A program made the position numbers and the translations under genes. Positions 4,544 to 5,774 of a DNA stretch of 5,774 nucleotides are shown one piece after another; position 1 is the stretch's first letter; each line of letters starts with the position of its first letter. Under the pieces are notes generated by a model. That model searched no databases, was not told the origin of the DNA, and saw only the letters and a list, made by a program, of their open reading frames with translations. This DNA comes from Methanosarcinales archaeon (GTDB taxonomy: Archaea > Halobacteriota > Syntropharchaeia > Alkanophagales > Methanospirareceae): positions 1-5,774 of the forward strand of contig JAENXH010000096.1 in assembly GCA_016649585.1 (NCBI GenBank), written 5' to 3'.

Positions 4544-5774
4544 ATGATGGAGAAGATTGTTGTTATAGGAATGGGATACGTGGGCATACCGGCAGCTGCT
4601 CTATTCGCAGATGTCGAGGGCTTTAACGTGGTGGGAATTCAAAGGAGGTCAAAGCGCTCTGGCTGGAAGATTGACTGGCTTAATACTGGCAAAAATCCTA
4701 TTGGGGGGGATGAGCCGGGATTATCAGAGTTGATAGCAAAAGTAGTGAAAAGAGGAACTTTTAGAGTTACTGATGATTTTTCTGAATGTAAAGATGCCGA
4801 TGTTATTTTAATCGACGTTCAAACACCTACTGATGAAAAGGGAGTACCGCTTTATGAATCGCTCAGGGAAGTAAGTAAAGAAATAGGCAACCATATGAAA
4901 AAAGGAGTGATGGTGGTCCTTGAATCTACGGTCGCTCCGGGCACTACTACCAATATCGTGAAGCCGCTTTTAGAAGAGGAATCAGGGTTAGTGGCAGGTA
5001 GAGATTTCTCGTTGGTTTTCTCCTATGAACGTGTGATGGTTGGGCGGCTCATTAAGAATATTGTTCATCTTCCAAGGATCGTAGGCGGGATAGACGAAGA
5101 AAGTACTCGTCGAGGTGTTGAGCTGTACAAGCATATTGTGAAAGAGCAGATTTATCCTACGGATTCGCTCACTGCGGAACTCGCTAAAGTGGTGGAAAAC
5201 ACGTATCGTGACGTCAATATTGCGTTTGCAAACGAAGTAGCACTTATCTGTGAAAGCCTTGGGGTTGATGCTTTTAAAGTTCGGGAGTTGGTTAATACCC
5301 TGCCAAATGATCCCTCAAATGCCTCTTCTAATCCGCTAAGAGATATGCATTTCCCCGGAGCGGGTGTCGGCGGGCATTGTCTTCCAAAGGATCCCTGGCT
5401 GTTAAAGTATGGAGTTGACACATACGGTAAGTTCGAGGTTGACCCTATTGTCATCGTTAAGAGCAGAGAATTAAACCTGTGGATGCCCACGCACATGGCG
5501 GACCTCGTGGAAGAGGGATTAGCAGAAGCAGGCCGGAAATTGGACGATGCGAAGATAGCGATTTTAGGTGTTGCATTTCTGGAGAATTCCGATGATACGA
5601 GAAATACGCCCTCGAAGCCACTGTATGAACTATTACTGAAAAAAGGTGCAAAGCCAGTACTTCACGATCCTTATGTAAGAGATTTTGATGTACCGTTCAC
5701 TGAAGATCTCAATGCAGCTATCGAAGGTGCTGATGCCATCGCTTTGGTCACCAGGCATAAAGATTATGTGAATT
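4544..5774 (+). CDS. UDP-N-acetyl-D-mannosamine dehydrogenase (WecC type), C-terminus cut by window edge
   Basis: This frame is open from 4544 to the window end: 410 complete codons of an expected 420-440. It encodes a nucleotide-sugar 6-dehydrogenase that oxidises UDP-ManNAc to UDP-ManNAcA with two NAD+. The N-terminal Rossmann motif is VVIGMGYVGIP (6-16; G9, G11, G14). ESTVAPGTT is at 127-135, FSYERVMVGR at about 160-170, and ENTYRDVNIAFANE lies in the central helix. The active-site segment GAGVGGHCLPKDPW contains nucleophile C279. The RDVNIAFANE and GVGGHC segments favour the WecC/UDP-ManNAc branch over UDP-glucose dehydrogenase, though a related substrate such as UDP-GlcNAc or UDP-GalNAc cannot be excluded. 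The C-terminal UDP-binding domain (ILGVAFLENSDDTRNTPS) is typical. Two adjacent ATG codons start the gene and either may be used. The product would serve N-glycan or surface polysaccharide synthesis. A wecB-like epimerase may follow outside the window. Confidence 0.92.
   Translation, partial: MMEKIVVIGMGYVGIPAAALFADVEGFNVVGIQRRSKRSGWKIDWLNTGKNPIGGDEPGLSELIAKVVKRGTFRVTDDFSECKDADVILIDVQTPTDEKGVPLYESLREVSKEIGNHMKKGVMVVLESTVAPGTTTNIVKPLLEEESGLVAGRDFSLVFSYERVMVGRLIKNIVHLPRIVGGIDEESTRRGVELYKHIVKEQIYPTDSLTAELAKVVENTYRDVNIAFANEVALICESLGVDAFKVRELVNTLPNDPSNASSNPLRDMHFPGAGVGGHCLPKDPWLLKYGVDTYGKFEVDPIVIVKSRELNLWMPTHMADLVEEGLAEAGRKLDDAKIAILGVAFLENSDDTRNTPSKPLYELLLKKGAKPVLHDPYVRDFDVPFTEDLNAAIEGADAIALVTRHKDYVN

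Noticed and set aside
5152..5651. Two minus-strand open frames of 114 and 64 codons
   Set aside because: Both are antisense to the dehydrogenase, whose frame is uninterrupted and carries every family motif.
1..5774. CRISPR array, insertion sequence or mobile-element ends
   Set aside because: No regularly spaced direct repeats, no transposase motifs and no terminal inverted repeats were seen on reading both strands; the tRNA gene has no visible duplicated 3' end or integrase next to it.

Overview
The window looks archaeal, probably euryarchaeal. The evidence is TATA-box promoters 25-35 bases upstream of genes, very short leaders, a tRNA-Gln(CTG) gene with no encoded CCA, an archaeal HEPN/nucleotidyltransferase gene pair, and a secreted lamin-tail protein with a PEF/PGF-CTERM-like archaeosortase tail. 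The style of these genes recalls methanogens or ANME-type Methanomicrobia. That lineage is an inference and cannot be proven from the window.

Everything from 1 to about 4410 is on the minus strand. Read in the direction of transcription it contains: a 90-residue small membrane protein (4407-4135); a YdjM/DUF457-like membrane hydrolase (4019-3465); a secreted lamin-tail-domain protein broken by two compensating frameshifts (3389-2676); tRNA-Gln (2579-2507), followed after only 25 bases by a minimal site-2 protease (2481-1897); then a tight cluster of HEPN protein (1835-1443), MNT nucleotidyltransferase (1492-1148), MoaA (1151-213) and a 55-residue unknown protein (180-13). At 4408-4543 a divergent promoter region separates this block from the only plus-strand gene, a WecC-type UDP-N-acetyl-mannosamine dehydrogenase that runs off the right edge.

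The right-hand gene should feed a surface glycan or N-glycan pathway. The three genes next to it on the minus strand are membrane or secreted proteins, so the right half has a cell-envelope character. The left cluster joins a putative HEPN/MNT toxin-antitoxin-like pair to molybdenum-cofactor biosynthesis through overlapping reading frames. No CRISPR array, insertion sequence or rRNA is visible, and no stretch longer than 300 bases lacks a gene. The items most worth a second look are the HEPN-MNT-moaA overlap, the tRNA-Gln/protease dicistron and the doubly frameshifted lamin-tail gene.
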